From Brevipalpus yothersi (lineage: Eukaryota; Arthropoda; Arachnida; Trombidiformes; Tenuipalpidae): DNA of 64,000 bases. The position numbers and the translations under genes were made by a program. Under the pieces are notes generated by a model that saw nothing but the letters and a program-made list of their open reading frames with translations, did no database searches and was not told the origin of the DNA. The stretch lies in the NCBI GenBank assembly GCA_003956705.1, contig QZCP01000008.1, positions 8,028-72,027 on the forward strand, in the 5' to 3' direction. Position 1 is the first letter of the stretch; every line of letters begins with the position of its first letter. This document shows, in pieces, positions 52,204-64,000 of this stretch.

Positions 52204-54150
52204 GCAATAATTGACGCAATGCTCCCTACCGTTTCGAATCTTCTTTTCCTAACCTGTATGGATTAAAATTTGATAATTTTGACTCGTATCTTGTGAGAGA
52301 GATTGTATTCTCATTACCGTTGGTAGTGTTTATTTATTTGATTTGGGAGAGAATGGATTTCGTGTATAACATTGTGATAAGTCAATAAACAATCTGTTAA
52401 TTTTATTTTTCTCCCGAAAACATGTTAACTTACCATGTAATGATTCTCAAGCTGAAAACCACAATATATGGGAAACAAAATATTCAAATCCATCTCAATG
52501 GCCTTGGAGGGGGAAGCTATATGTCGGATTCTATGAAACTGAATGGATATCCTGTTTATCTTAGCTCAGACTCAAGCAAAATCTGATATCAATCACCTCG
52601 TCGTAACTCTTTCGGATGGAACGGATATTTGATTTCATCGAAGCCGAGAATTGTCAAAATGGAAATCAAAGCCATCGCTCCTTTTTCCGTTTCCTGGTTC
52701 ATGTAATGAGGTGGACGTTGAGAGAGGAGGAACCTCATGAGCAACGTCAACCTCATCTCTCAACATATACGCGAGCTATGTGCTTCCAAGGTTAAGCTTT
52801 AGGCATGGTGGAAATATCAACCCCATCAGAAATAGAGGATAATCGGAAAATTGACTGAGCCTCTGTAAATGAATAATGAGCATAATAACAATCTCTTCTC
52901 GGTATTGTTACGTGTTGTCATAACATCACTAAAAACCCCATGTGCTAAGTTGATACAGATAGAGGAGCAAAAGGGATGAGCTTTGAATAGAGAGTTCGAT
53001 GACACCATAATTCCCTTTGACGACCTACACCTGCTTATCAGTCACAGTTATGGCCTATCCTTCACGGAGTACAAAATCATATATCACCAACACAGCCAGC
53101 CCAACTTCTACGAGTGTGTACTAGGCTAGACATTGATAGTAATCATAGCAATAATTGACACGATGCTTTCTACGGTTTCAAATCCTCTTTTCCCAACCTG
53201 TATTGAAAATTTGAATTGATAATTTAGACACATATCTCGGATGGGGATTGTGTTTCTATCATCGTTGATATTACTTATTAATTTGACTTATGGGAGCATG
53301 GATTCTATGCATATCATTATGATAACGCAATCAACAATCTGTTAATCTTATTTTTCTTGGAAAACCATGGGTACCAACTCTCCAAGGGATAATTTTCAAG
53401 CTGGAAATTTCGATACATGGGGAGAAAGATATTCAGATACACCTCTCTGACCTCGGAGGTGTCAGATTCTATGAAACTAAATGGATATCCTGTATATTTT
53501 AGCTTAGATTCTAGCAGGATCCAACATCCATCACACCATAGTTACTCTTCCGGGTGATTGTCAGAACAGGAATTGAAGCTATTCCTTCTCACTCCTTTCC
53601 TCGGGTCATGTACCAAGGGAAGAGTTGAGAGAGGAAACGCATGATTAAAGCAACGCCAATCTCATCTCTCAATAGATGTGCGAATCATCTGCTTCCATGG
53701 TAAAGCTGGTGGGCTTGGCATTGGCTAGCTATGAACTTTAATATATTGGGGATAGAATATTCAGATGCTTCTCTCTGGCCTTGTAGGGACAAACTATGTG
53801 TCAAATTCTATGAAACTGAATGGATATCCACTTCATCTTAGCTCATATTCTAGCATAATCCGACATCCATTAAACCACCGTCAATCTCCGAGGAGAATTA
53901 TATATTGGATTTTATCGAAGTCGAGAATTGTCAGAATGGGAGTCAAAGCCTTCCTCCTTCCACTCTCTTGCTCGTGTTGTGAGGAAGACGTTGAGAGAGG
54001 AGAAATATAATCCAAGCATTTTAGCCTCGTCTTCCAACAGTTGCACGAATCATCTGCTCACAAAGTAGAGCTGTAGGCATGGTGGAGATGTCAACCTCAT
54101 CAAAAATAGACGGTGATCGGTAAATTGGCTGAGTCTCTGAAAATGAATAA
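52204..54150 (+). repeat. Three diverged tandem copies of a 0.4-0.9 kb unit
   Basis: Copy 1 runs about 52204-52870, copy 2 about 53146-53710 and copy 3 about 53725-54150. Shared blocks in order: CAGCAATAATTGACRC, AACAATCTGTTAAT, the GATTCTATGAAACTRAATGGATATCC block, TTGAGAGAGGA, CATCTGCT and GGCATGGTGGARAT. Copy 3 lacks the first part. The short frames within are not conserved between copies. Confidence 0.75.
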
Positions 54151-54417
54151 TAAACCCTTATTCTCAGTATTGCGAGATTTAAATCAATCATATAGACTCG
54201 TTCGATGCAAATATCTTAACTAAAAATCGACTCGATCAATGCTCTATTGTTTCTCTCTTCATTCTATCTATACTTTCTATGTCGTATCATAGGAGATAAA
54301 ATTCGATGACCCATGTTTATCTACTTCGGAAAGGACCAAATCTGTTCCTTCCTCAAGCTTCCCATGATTTATGATGAATGAAACCCCGGAAAATGATTCA
54401 AAATTGATCCCTTACCA

Positions 54418-55651
54418 TACAGGATGTCCGACATTAATTTGTTGATTTTTAACTTTAATAACTTTCGAATTGAGATATCCCAATGATTTTTTTGTTCTTC
54501 CAGGGCAAAATGTGTAAGTTCTGTGTGGTAGGTACTTCAAAGAACTCCAAAAACTAATCAACATGTATTAGGAACCATGAAGCCAAGAAAGTAGGTTTTC
54601 TCGATGCGTGCAAAAATGGGTTGAGCTCTCGATACGGCCATGTCATTTTCAAACTATTCGTAGAAAATCACATCAAGGAAAGCTTGTCCAGAATCGATGA
54701 GATGAGAAACAGGGGGGCACAGAATAAGAACTCAATCACTATTCATAGCACTAAAGGACCTCTCAGCACTTGCCAAGGGGTAGGAATAGCTCACAAATCA
54801 CAGGTCATTCTCATTCTTGTTCGAGAATTCCTTATCAGCAGAAATCCACGCAAACTATGATATCATTTTCCACCCTTCCCAAATGCTTGGGTACTGTGTG
54901 GACTCTAGGAGCCTCTTCCCAGTCTCAGGAGGAATAAAGTACCCAGCCTCATGAGGCTTTTATCCATTCACCCTTTGCAAGTGGTTTCCAATCTGAAAAA
55001 CTACAGAGCTCAGCATGCTGATGCCATAAAAGAGCCCTTTTCTATCAGCGGAACCACTCAGTTTCAAAGAAAATTTGAAATTTTTCATCGAAAGAGACAT
55101 TCAATCAGCTTTTTTCTACTAGACGTATGCATGACAAGGTAGTAAGACGAGTTTTATGGAAGGTCAAAGTTTGGAAACAAATCAATAGCAGGAAGTGAGA
55201 ATTGAGGTTTTGAGTGAGATTACTCTATCATTTTCTGACCAAAACGATCAAAGTTAGGTGAATACGGGTTGGAAAATTATCCGAGATTGTTGAAACAACA
55301 TTTTGGCTGCTCAAAGTCTCCATAAATAGGCCAAGGAGTTGAGTTTCCAGGTCCCTTATCTTATCGATTTTGGACAAACTTTTCTGGATGTGATTTTTTA
55401 CGAAAAGTTCGAAAATGACATCACCATATCGAGAGCTCGACTCACTTTTGCACTCATCAAGAAGAACCCACTCTCTTTGCTTCATGGCCCCTTATCCATG
55501 CTGATTACTTTTTGGATCTCTTTGAGACACTCGCCAAACAAAACTTACACATTTCCCTTCTAGGAGCTGAGAGAATCATCGAGATGTCTCAACCCGTTCA
55601 AAAGTTATCAAAGTTCCAAATCGGGTCTATATTACTCTTGCACATCCTGTA
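54418..55651. mobile_element. Non-autonomous relative of the TACAGGGTGTCC transposon
   Basis: Arms of about 310 bp: the left begins TACAGGATGTCCGAC and the right ends CACATCCTGTA. They share with 5503-7911 the ordered blocks AAATGTGTAAGTT, AAACTAATCAACATG, CATGAAGCCA and TTTCTCGATGCGTGCAAAAATG. The centre (about 54700-55330) has no transposase. TA follows the right end but is not conserved at the left. Confidence 0.75.
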
Positions 55652-56885
55652 TAAATGATAATCACTGTTAGAGATGATTCATTGTTAAGGATATTTGATA
55701 TTCTTGATTTTGTTGAACTATGAGTCTGAATCAAATTGATCTGAATATTTGTTCATACATGTATTGTTGATGGAGCTTCCAATTGTTGAGGATGATGAAT
55801 AGTTAAAAATTTTCAAATATCTTGACAACGATACACACAATTATTGGGACGCCGGGAATCGAAGATATATTGGAGGAACGTCCCCTCGTCTGACCGAAGC
55901 TAAAATTGGCAGCTCAAAAGATGCATCCTTTCAAGAAATGATTCTTCGCCAGACTGATAGTAGAGGAGTCACCATTATTCTTAATCCACTCTCTGATGAT
56001 ACATTCTAAGCAAGCTCTTGGTTTCCACACCAGGAAGACGATTAATAGAGATCAAGAAACATTATGGATCCAAAATTAGTTCCTCCCATCTTCAATGGCT
56101 AGACGGATGCCAGTCTCATCATGGCCAAATGCTTTATCCCACTAGAGATAAAAATTATCAAGGTGAGTGAATATTCATGATGCAGCGAATCAACGACTAC
56201 ACTCTTGCTCTGTCACATTTGGAAAATTTTTAAACTATCCTGAACCGGTATTTAAGCATAGTTTGAAATTAAGATAGAAGACCTGTCCCTTACTTCGAGG
56301 GTATCATGGATTTTATCGTGTTGAATTCCCTCAATTAGAGATATGAAAGCCTTTCTCTTGGATATGGATCCCCTCGAACTCACACATTGAATAGTACTCG
56401 TTGAGCATAGTATACCTGTAGAGTTCCGGGATGTGAAAACAACTTTTCTCCAGGGAGACAATTATGCTCGGATGAGGTGAGATTCCCTAGAAATACTCCG
56501 TTTGGTGTGTGAAATCCAATGAGCTGATTTGAGTTGGATTGATCGAGGGCAAGAGCGTTAATCGGGATGATATCGATTTCATTTGCCATGACTATTCAAT
56601 CGTGATCAGTTTTGTTTCAAATCGCCCCGAAAAACACCCTTTGGATTTTAATCCTTGTTGAACATCGAATTGCTGATGGGATACCATACACTGATAATGG
56701 ACTGATGCCAAAGAAAATTCTCAAGTCATTGGAAGGTAGTTCTATTCGAAATGCTTACTAGTGTAGCTTTGTGTAACTACATTTTCGGGATCATTCTCTG
56801 CTGTCCCATTTTTTGTTCGGTTTGACCATATGAGATTGTTGATTTGTTAATTCGATTGTTTGTTCCATCTTGATGACTCTTGGAA
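55652..56885. other. Spacer upstream of P450 B with a doubtful open frame
   Basis: A minus-strand frame at 56380-56589 begins MANEIDIIPINALALDQSN and could be a first exon ending at CTACAG/GTATAC (about 56414), but no further exon or family was found. The rest is unrecognised. Confidence 0.35.
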
Positions 56886-58546
56886 ATGTTGGGCATCTTG
56901 AAGAAATTATTTCTGATTCCAGTTCGATTTTTATCCTTCGTAATTTCCATCATTTATATTTCCACAAAAAATTTTCTGGCATACATCAATTATGTTGGAA
57001 AAATGCGGCATTTGCCTCGCAGCAGAAAAAATCGAACTCTGCTGGGCAATCTTTTCAACCTTTGGACTAAAGACTGTGAGTATGGGTTATTCTTAGTCCA
57101 TCATTCTCAGTGAGTTTAATCCAACAGTTGAAACACGAGAGAATTTTTCTTCATTTGTTAACGCGAGCGAGAACAAAGGATTTTCCGTTGACTGGTTTTC
57201 CTATTATCCTATTCTGACTATTACTTCATATGAATACACAAAGGTTAGCCTCTACAGGGAGTCCAAGAGTTTTTTCGGCATATATGATAACTTATACGAT
57301 AACCCTATCTTCCTGAAAATAGAGTGTTCTAGGGAATAAGAAGTTTCTCAGCCGCGGATTGCCATTGATGGAACTATTTGGAGGCAATCGTACCATCTTG
57401 ACACTCAATGAGGGAGAATGGAAGGCTATTCGAACACCTATTTCTCCTTGTTTTGGTCATCAAATAATTGAAGGCTTCATTCCAAAAATCATCGAACATG
57501 CACAGCACATACTGGAAGAGCTTGAGGCTTTCAATGGAAGAATCGTTGAGCCTCTGGAATTACTAGAAAAGCATATGCTTTCAATCGTCCTGGAAACATC
57601 AATGGTGTCAAAAGATTTTTTATCCCTAAAAGATCGAATCGATCTGCAAAATTGTATCAGAAGATACACGAACTCGCATTTTGACCTTGCTTTCCCATCT
57701 ACATTTCTTGAGCTGATAGCCCTGATCCGTAGCTTGAGAGGAGGAGATGGAATAAAGTTGAAGAAATATGCTCTCCAGATAATCGAATCACGCATTAAAT
57801 CATCGTCTTATAGTTCAACAAAATCAGACAGTGAAAATCATTGTAACCCACATTTCAAAGTATTTCTGGATACCATTCTAGATCTCAATTTTGTGAAGAC
57901 CGAGGATAGAAAGCCTCTCCTCAACCATGAGGATCTTATAGCTGAGCTTCTTGAAATCATGATTGTGAGCTATGACTCAACTATCACTTCACTGATATGG
58001 TTTTTCCATAATATGGCATGCAACCAAAACATTCAAGAAAGACTTTACCAAGAAATTATGAATTTTGACGAAAAGAATGAGAATATGAAAATTCGACAAA
58101 TAAATGAGCTAACTTATTTGGATCAATGTTTGAAAGAAAACCTTAGAATATATCCTCCTTTCACATGGGCATCACGGAAAATCAGCGAGGATATGAGATT
58201 GGACGACCATGTGATCCCAGCAGGCACTTTGACTATCGTATCGATCTCTGCCATTCATTATGACAGAGAAATTTATCCTGAGCCTGAAAAATTTGACCCC
58301 TCTCGTTTTGAGCCGAGTAATTTGACGAAGATACCTCAAGGAGCTTATGTCCCATTTGGAGCTGGTCCGAGACGCTGTATTGGCGAACGATTGGCTTCAC
58401 TCGAATTGAAAATTATTATCTGTAGCATCATCAAGAGATTCAAGGTAAATCCAAGTGGGGACAAGAATGTCAATAGGCTGATGATATCACTCTCCAGACC
58501 AAGAGTACCTTTGAGGTTCTATTTTATCCCAAGGAGTAAAATTTAA
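56886..58546 (+). CDS. Cytochrome P450 monooxygenase B (CYP4-clan-like)
   Basis: Exons 56886-57075, 57128-57243 and 57323-58546, with 52 and 79 bp introns, give 509 residues. The N terminus is a membrane anchor (FLSFVISIIYIS), followed by LPRSRKNRTLLGNLF in place of the usual proline-rich hinge. Motifs: GEWKAIRTPISPCF (C helix), IMIVSYDSTITSL (I helix; Y-D-S-T instead of the usual G-x-D-T), KENLRIYPP (ExxR), FDPSRF (PERF) and PFGAGPRRCIG with heme ligand C454. The intron positions and phases (1 and 0) are identical to those of P450 A at 27956-29622, so the pair comes from duplication. Frame is intact. A decayed P450 of another subfamily follows within about 60-100 bp on the same strand. Confidence 0.9.
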
Positions 58547-58599
58547 ATAAAACATTCTGAATCACTTCCTCTAGTCATTGAGAGTTGCTTTCGTGTATG

Positions 58600-59345
58600 T
58601 AAAGATCATATCCCAAAATACTCAGACAAGGAGAATTCGGATTCCCACGAGATAAGGATAGCTAATAAATATCACTTGGTTGATCTCTCACTCGATGAGT
58701 CCAATCGGAAATTCAACGAATGAGCAACTCAGGAAAAAGAAGTGAAATGATTGCAATGATTATCAATAGTTTGTATTTAACAGTCTCCACAATTACCTGA
58801 ACATTATCCTGTCTTGCGGGTCATCCTAAAATTCAACAGAAGCTGTATCATAAGCCAGACTCTTCTCAGGTGGGTGGTCTCAGTACCGAATGTGTTGAGA
58901 TGAATTCTTCCTCATTTCTTGACCTAGGTATCGAAGAGAGCCTTCGATTACATCTATGAGTAGGATTTCTCACGAGCACCATCGATACAAATATGGAACT
59001 CGATGGTAATGTTGTTTCAGAAAACACCTAGATAATCATGCCAAGTTTCATAGTTCATACCAAATAATCCGTACTGGAAGATATCGACCCCTCTCCAGAT
59101 ATCTTCAATCCAGATACGCTTCTGCCAGAGGATGAATCGAAAATTCTACAAGGCTCAGATGTACCTTTTGGATTTGGTTCTCGCTCATGTGTTGCAAAAA
59201 CAAAAGCATTCACAGTAATCAAGATTTTTCTGGCTTATGTCATCAAAAATTGCAGATCAGCCTTGTCTAGCCCTGTGAGCACCAATCTGATCAGATTCAA
59301 TTTACTCTCTAAGCCTGATAGATCGATTGGATTTCAGATATATCC
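58600..59345 (+). pseudogene. Cytochrome P450 pseudogene 3
   Basis: It reads, with stops and frame changes, RSEMIAMIIN, HPKIQQKLYHKPDSS, a KRAFDYI segment, then PSPDIFNPD, EDESKILQGS and DVPFGFGSRSCVAKTKAF, the heme loop with its cysteine. It is the most complete of the three pseudogene copies for the C-terminal half and supplies the uninterrupted version of the sequence where the gypsy element inserted in copy 2. Confidence 0.78.
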
Positions 59346-60854
59346 CCGCACACTAGCTTCCATATAGGTATATCTATTCATTGATATATTGTATTTAAGA
59401 GCATCAGTTCAAAATCAGATCTACTTATAGCCATTGAGATACATAACTTACACACACCTCTAGAATAAAATGTAGGGGAAAATTATCCACCTGAGATAAG
59501 GAGACCATCTATCAGAGATAGAATTGAAAAGGAAGCACATGGCTAGAGGCCACACACCTGGAATCAGAGTCAAAGAAGCACCGAATCTTCTCCTCTTCGA
59601 GAAAAGAGTTTAGTTGTAGGCGAGGAAAAGGATATGGAGGACTCGTTGTGTTAAGCAGATGGTAGAATAGATATCAGTTGGAGAAAAAGAAGAGAGAGTT
59701 TTAATCCGACTTCGTAGTGTTGGTATTCTAGCTATCCTCTCAAATGTGCAGTTACTATAGTCTGGGAAAATTGTTGTAGTATTCTCCATATTAGCTCTTG
59801 TATCTCAGTGTTCCCCTCTTTAGTATTAGTGTTGTAGTATTTTCTTACCACTGTAGAATTTCCAGTGACTTTGTCAATTCACAGTGACATCTCAGTATTC
59901 TTGTCTCCCTCTCTTGGTAATAAGTCGTATTCCTCACTGAGCTTCATTTCAGAGTCCTATCATTCAGATAACTTGTATCCGCAATGAACTCTCGCTGAAA
60001 ATGGAAAAATGATCATATTTCTCGGAATATGCGTTATAGAGAGTTATCAACCAAATTTTTGGTCTCACCATACCTGATAACATTATGTAAGAAATTCTCA
60101 TCAAAATTCAAGAGAGGCCAATTTTGGCTATTGTCCTTCGAATTGTCCTTGGATTGATGTGGAATCAAGTTATTTCTCCTACATTCTGCAATATTTCAAA
60201 ATTTTTCCATCTATTTGGGCTCCATAGTGTTGAAAAAAATGAAAATCTCGATCAAAGCTTATGTATTATCGAGAGAATGTTCAAGTATGTAACTGTTCAG
60301 AATTGATGTCATACGTATTGAATCTGAAAAAGGACTAAACTAGAACTATTAGAATATTATTTCTCATGCGGGAAAATTATTGAAGGAAGATAGATTGCTA
60401 TAAGATGATTCAGATTATTCTTGCAAGTAGTATAAGTGTGTTATTCGAATCTAACAGTTCACTTAACTCAGTGTGATGCACTTTAAGATTCTCATTTCGA
60501 TCTATCAATTGTGTTCAATTATGAAAATCATTTTCCTTCAATCAGTTCTGATCATCAGGTAAGTCTCATGATATGAATCACCTTCTCAAAGGAACATGAG
60601 CACAACAGATTTCCAAAATAAAAGCTGCATGATCATATAGCCTTCCAATCTAGTGGGCTATCATGTTTCACAAAGTAATATGTGAAAGCTAGAAATAACA
60701 TGTTTCATAATTTAATGGTCAAATATTTCACGTCAACTCATCATATCTTTTTATGTGATCACGAAACATGATTATCTCACTGCTCATCAATCGTGAAGAT
60801 GGTCAATTTCTTGATATTCTAAATCCATGGATCAGAGGCTGTAGCGAAAGCTTT
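59346..60854. other. Gene-poor spacer
   Basis: About 1.5 kb with no recognised gene. It includes AGTATT-rich sequence near 59770-59930 and a 60-codon frame at 60124-60306 without signature. Confidence 0.4.
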
Positions 60855-63517
60855 TCATGATTGGTGCTTCTTTCCATTTCTTTTTCCAATGAACAACAGG
60901 AGACCTTCCAGTGGCCCTAGAGCAAAAAAATAGAATGCAACACCAGAATAGATGCAACTCACTGCAATTCCGACAATACTCGAAACCTTGAAAGCAAAAT
61001 GTAATAAGAAATTATCAAATCTTCATCCCGATGAGTTAAAGTTAACTTACGTAAGAGAATAATTCTGATGGTAGATTCTCTCTTCGCTTAAAAAGATACC
61101 ACATGAGAAAAGGACCATGTGCAAAGTATGCACCCCTCAATATTCGTAGCATTATCGAAAGTAGATGATACCAATCTATGGAAAAATTCTCTTTGTCGAG
61201 TCTGACATTCATTCCATCATCGTCTTCGGGAAGGATCAGTCCTCTACGGTCTCCTGCCATTGTCTCATCTTTATTCATCTCTTCTCGAGTGGCCCTAAAC
61301 GCTGAATTGTATCTACTAGATTGACCGTCAGGTGGCATGGAAAGTCCTTCTAAGGGTGAAATTTCCGGAAATATAATAGTCATCCAATACATGGCACCAA
61401 TATACTGATAAGTAACCACATAAACAGCTATCCAGAAACGATTGGGAGGCAGATCCAAAACATTCCATAAACCGGTTGAGAATGACTGGAGAATCAAAAT
61501 GGAATACACCATACGAGAACTTCTCTTGGCAATCATCTAATGAATTTGGAAAATGATATTGATGAGATATTTACATATGAGATATGTAGATTATTCATCA
61601 CTTGTGGTTACCTGGATTCCTTCTCGCTTATCTGAAAAGAGATATCTCACGGCCAGTAGAGATAACATGTAGCTCCAAAGATGGCCACTCAGTTTGTTGT
61701 AGTACTTTCCAATATATTCAGGCCTAGGAAGAACAGTTACGGAGAAAATTCTGATGAGAATGTATTTTTCAGCTTTACTCTGGATAATCAACGAAAAAAC
61801 TCAATCTGACTCTCAGGGAATCAGAAGATCAGATCATGAAAACTCACAGATGTCCATGCTTCGTTATAGACATTTGAGGTGGTATTTCATTTGTGTAAAA
61901 TACATGGAAAAGAAACCATGTTCCAAGGGATAATAAGAATATATTCAGACAGCGACCAACTTTTGGGTTCCTCTTATAGAAGAACATGACTAAACATGCA
62001 ATCGAAAACAATTGTATTTCCACACTCATACTCCATGTATACGCTGAACACTGTTGAGTGAACAAAAAAAATCAGATCGTTAAATATCAAAAACTTATCA
62101 CTACTATACCGTTGCACCAAATTTTGGGACTAAGTTCGACAGATAGAATAGAGAGTAAATAAAATTCGTTCTACATCGCTCTGATCTGGATGTGACAGAG
62201 GATTCATAAGCAGGGCCAGAGCCGAGAAGAGGGAGCGTAACCTCGAAACATGTCAAGATAAGCAATGGGAAGAAATGCCTAAAATTGAAATCCACCGAAT
62301 GAATCAAATCATGATTAATACAACATGCCACTCACTTGAGAATTTTGGTTAGAATAGAGGATGCATAAGTACAAACAGGTGACTCTTCTGTTGTCCTCTT
62401 CCACAAACCAATCAGCCACGTAATGCCTCTGTTTGGATCACGATTAAATTTCAATCAATTCTTATCTGAATGAATGTATTTGTCTCAATGTAGCATGAAA
62501 TAGTGGTACAACCATGGAGCTCTGTGGAATAGAGCTTGTCACCAGTTTATCTATCGAGATGTAGCTCTATAGACTCGGTTTAACCTCATTCCCCATTTTG
62601 CTTGCACCATTGATTTGATAAGAGTATGAACTAGTGCATTTCAACTATACTCACCCAAGAATGATGAATCCCTCGAGATACCAGAAGTTTAATAATGGCT
62701 GTACTGCCCATCTCAACAAAGGGGAACCGGATTCTTCTGAAAGCCATTCTTGAACGAAGAAAATTTATTGTGAAACCTTTTTGATCTGATTTTTATCTCA
62801 GGATTGAGTCAATAAGAAATGGAATAATAATTATCTTTCCATCATAGTTTTCTGAACTAGCCTTTGTATATCTCCCTCTAGTATGTGATTATTTGAACAT
62901 GCTCAGGAACCATTTGAGATCTCAGTTCAACAGTAGGGGAGATGTTCATCCCAATTCAAAGTTCAGATCACCTCACATTCTGTAAGGCTAGCAGAAAGAT
63001 TTTTGATGGGGCTCAGGTAAGAGTAAGGCTAGTTAAGGGAATAATTGAAAGCTCCCCTATCTCTAGTGTTCTATCCATTATGACTTCTGTTTTCATGACG
63101 AACACTCTTTAAGTTTCATTTTGATTTGGCTTGTGACTGAACATCAGCTACTGAGGAATTACACTCTGATTTTGATCTATTGTCAAATTTCAATATTCAT
63201 ATATGTTATCAATTTCCACCTAATGATTCTTACTTCTATGGAACGGTAGACCGATAATCTCATGCAAGAGAAAAACTCGAGAAATAGTGTGCCCTACTAT
63301 ATCAATGATGTAGAAAAAAGCTCTTATCTTGTCGAAAAGTGTTGAGCGTCCAACAGCTGGTTTCTCCAATAGTAATTCCAATGATTTTCTAATGGAAAAA
63401 CATTGGAGCAGCATCAGCAGAAAATTGTCTTGAGATATCCTCAGATATCGGAAGGTGGAAGTGAAATCCACAATAGTTGCAGAGAGAATGAGCATGGCGT
63501 GTAGACACAAAAAAATT
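60855..63517 (-). CDS. NRF-6-like acyltransferase-3 family membrane protein (5' end missing)
   Basis: Exons from 5' to 3': 63234-63517, 62655-62748, 62336-62428, 62110-62278, 61848-62050, 61612-61779, 61051-61536 and 60855-60986. Phases agree everywhere except between the fifth and sixth exons. The family (nose resistant to fluoxetine) comprises multi-pass membrane proteins with an acyltransferase-3 domain, implicated in lipid or drug transport in worm intestine. Seen here: LQCFSIRKSLELLLEKP and RAFFYIIDIVGHTISRVFL (start of the domain), NFWYLEGFIILG, HFFPLLILTCFEVTLPLLG, YTWSMSVEIQLFSIACL and many hydrophobic segments. The N-terminal cysteine-rich NRF domain is not in the window and should lie beyond the right edge. 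An acidic loop (MPPDGQSSRYNS to NVRLDKE) sits in the seventh exon. The phase break could mark a pseudogene, an unusual splice or a base error. Confidence 0.75.
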
Positions 63518-64000
63518 CTGCAATCAATAAAATTAGTGTGATAGTGAATCCTAATTCATGAGGCTGTCAATTGATTGATTGACTGTTGAGAGAGAAAATC
63601 ATGTTTCTTATCTCACTAGAGCAGATATTGACTTACAAGCAAACTTTTTCTAGTTTTGTTGCCCTCTCAATTCTTTGGAACCAACTCCGATTCTTATGAC
63701 ATGAGAGTGGCTTTCCAAGCTTCCAGAAAAAAGGCTTGAAAGCTAATAGAAATTGAGAGTCATTATTGGTTGGAGAAATCATCAAATAACTGGTATCATC
63801 TCATGGTTGCTCGATCATGAAAGAGCTTGTATTCATCCTACCAACTCCACATCTTCTTCCTCAAAATTTCAAGATCCTATGATGATGATACTGAGATGTG
63901 GGGCCTTATTTCATCATTGGGTCTATCCCGAGAAACATTGTCTAGAAACTCCTTACAGAGGACCCTTGACAAACTTGAATTACCCTATCAATAATCGATC
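63518..64000. other. Intron or upstream region of the NRF-6-like gene
   Basis: No exon could be assigned. It is probably intronic if the missing N-terminal exons lie to the right. Confidence 0.35.

Overview
The window is eukaryotic and most likely from an arthropod or a close relative. Genes are split by very short GT-AG introns (about 49 to 87 bp), separated by long AT-rich, transposon-filled spacers. The gene content is animal: an egghead-type mannosyltransferase, a dihydroceramide desaturase, TLC-domain proteins, two P450s, a DNase II and an NRF-6-like acyltransferase. A short TTAGG tract (the arthropod telomere unit) sits near 29.98 kb. I cannot name the species. A 294-base assembly gap lies at 20116-20409.

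Layout. 1-11 kb is repeat-dominated: a microsatellite, a deleted Tc1/mariner copy, a tandem duplication, a nearly complete Tc1/mariner element with about 300 bp inverted repeats (5503-7911) and a foldback-like palindromic element (8247-10612). 11-12 kb holds a secreted leucine-rich-repeat gene. 12-17.7 kb is mostly non-coding with a second foldback element. 17.8-29.6 kb is the gene-rich part: DNase II (-), egghead-like glycosyltransferase (-), a desaturase pseudogene (+), an intact dihydroceramide desaturase (-), a TLC-domain protein (+), a P450 pseudogene (+) and an intact P450 (-). 30.3-47.8 kb holds two isolated LTRs and a complete, young Ty3/gypsy retrotransposon (33079-47770) that split a P450 pseudogene and is flanked by a 4 bp ATAT duplication. 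47.8-64 kb has the other half of that pseudogene, a second TLC gene (-), another foldback element, a three-copy local repeat, a non-autonomous relative of the mariner element, a second P450 (+) with a P450 pseudogene behind it, and an NRF-6-like gene (-) that runs towards the right edge.

The most unusual object is the retrotransposon. One uninterrupted 3,990-codon frame carries gag, protease, RT, RNase H and integrase, then about 2,000 further residues. That extension contains a RING-like zinc module followed by a TRAF/SIAH-type zinc finger, and a domain that reads like a DEDDh 3'-5' exonuclease with most catalytic acids replaced. Its 5' leader carries an array of eight small stem-loops with an almost constant loop and covarying stems, plus further families of loop-conserved hairpins. 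This suggests a structured RNA region not explained by standard LTR-element features.

Host-gene theme: three kinds of sphingolipid-related genes (ceramide-synthase-like TLC proteins, dihydroceramide desaturase, glycosphingolipid mannosyltransferase) lie within 29 kb. The TLC copies have lost part of the catalytic motif, so a working pathway cluster is only a hypothesis.
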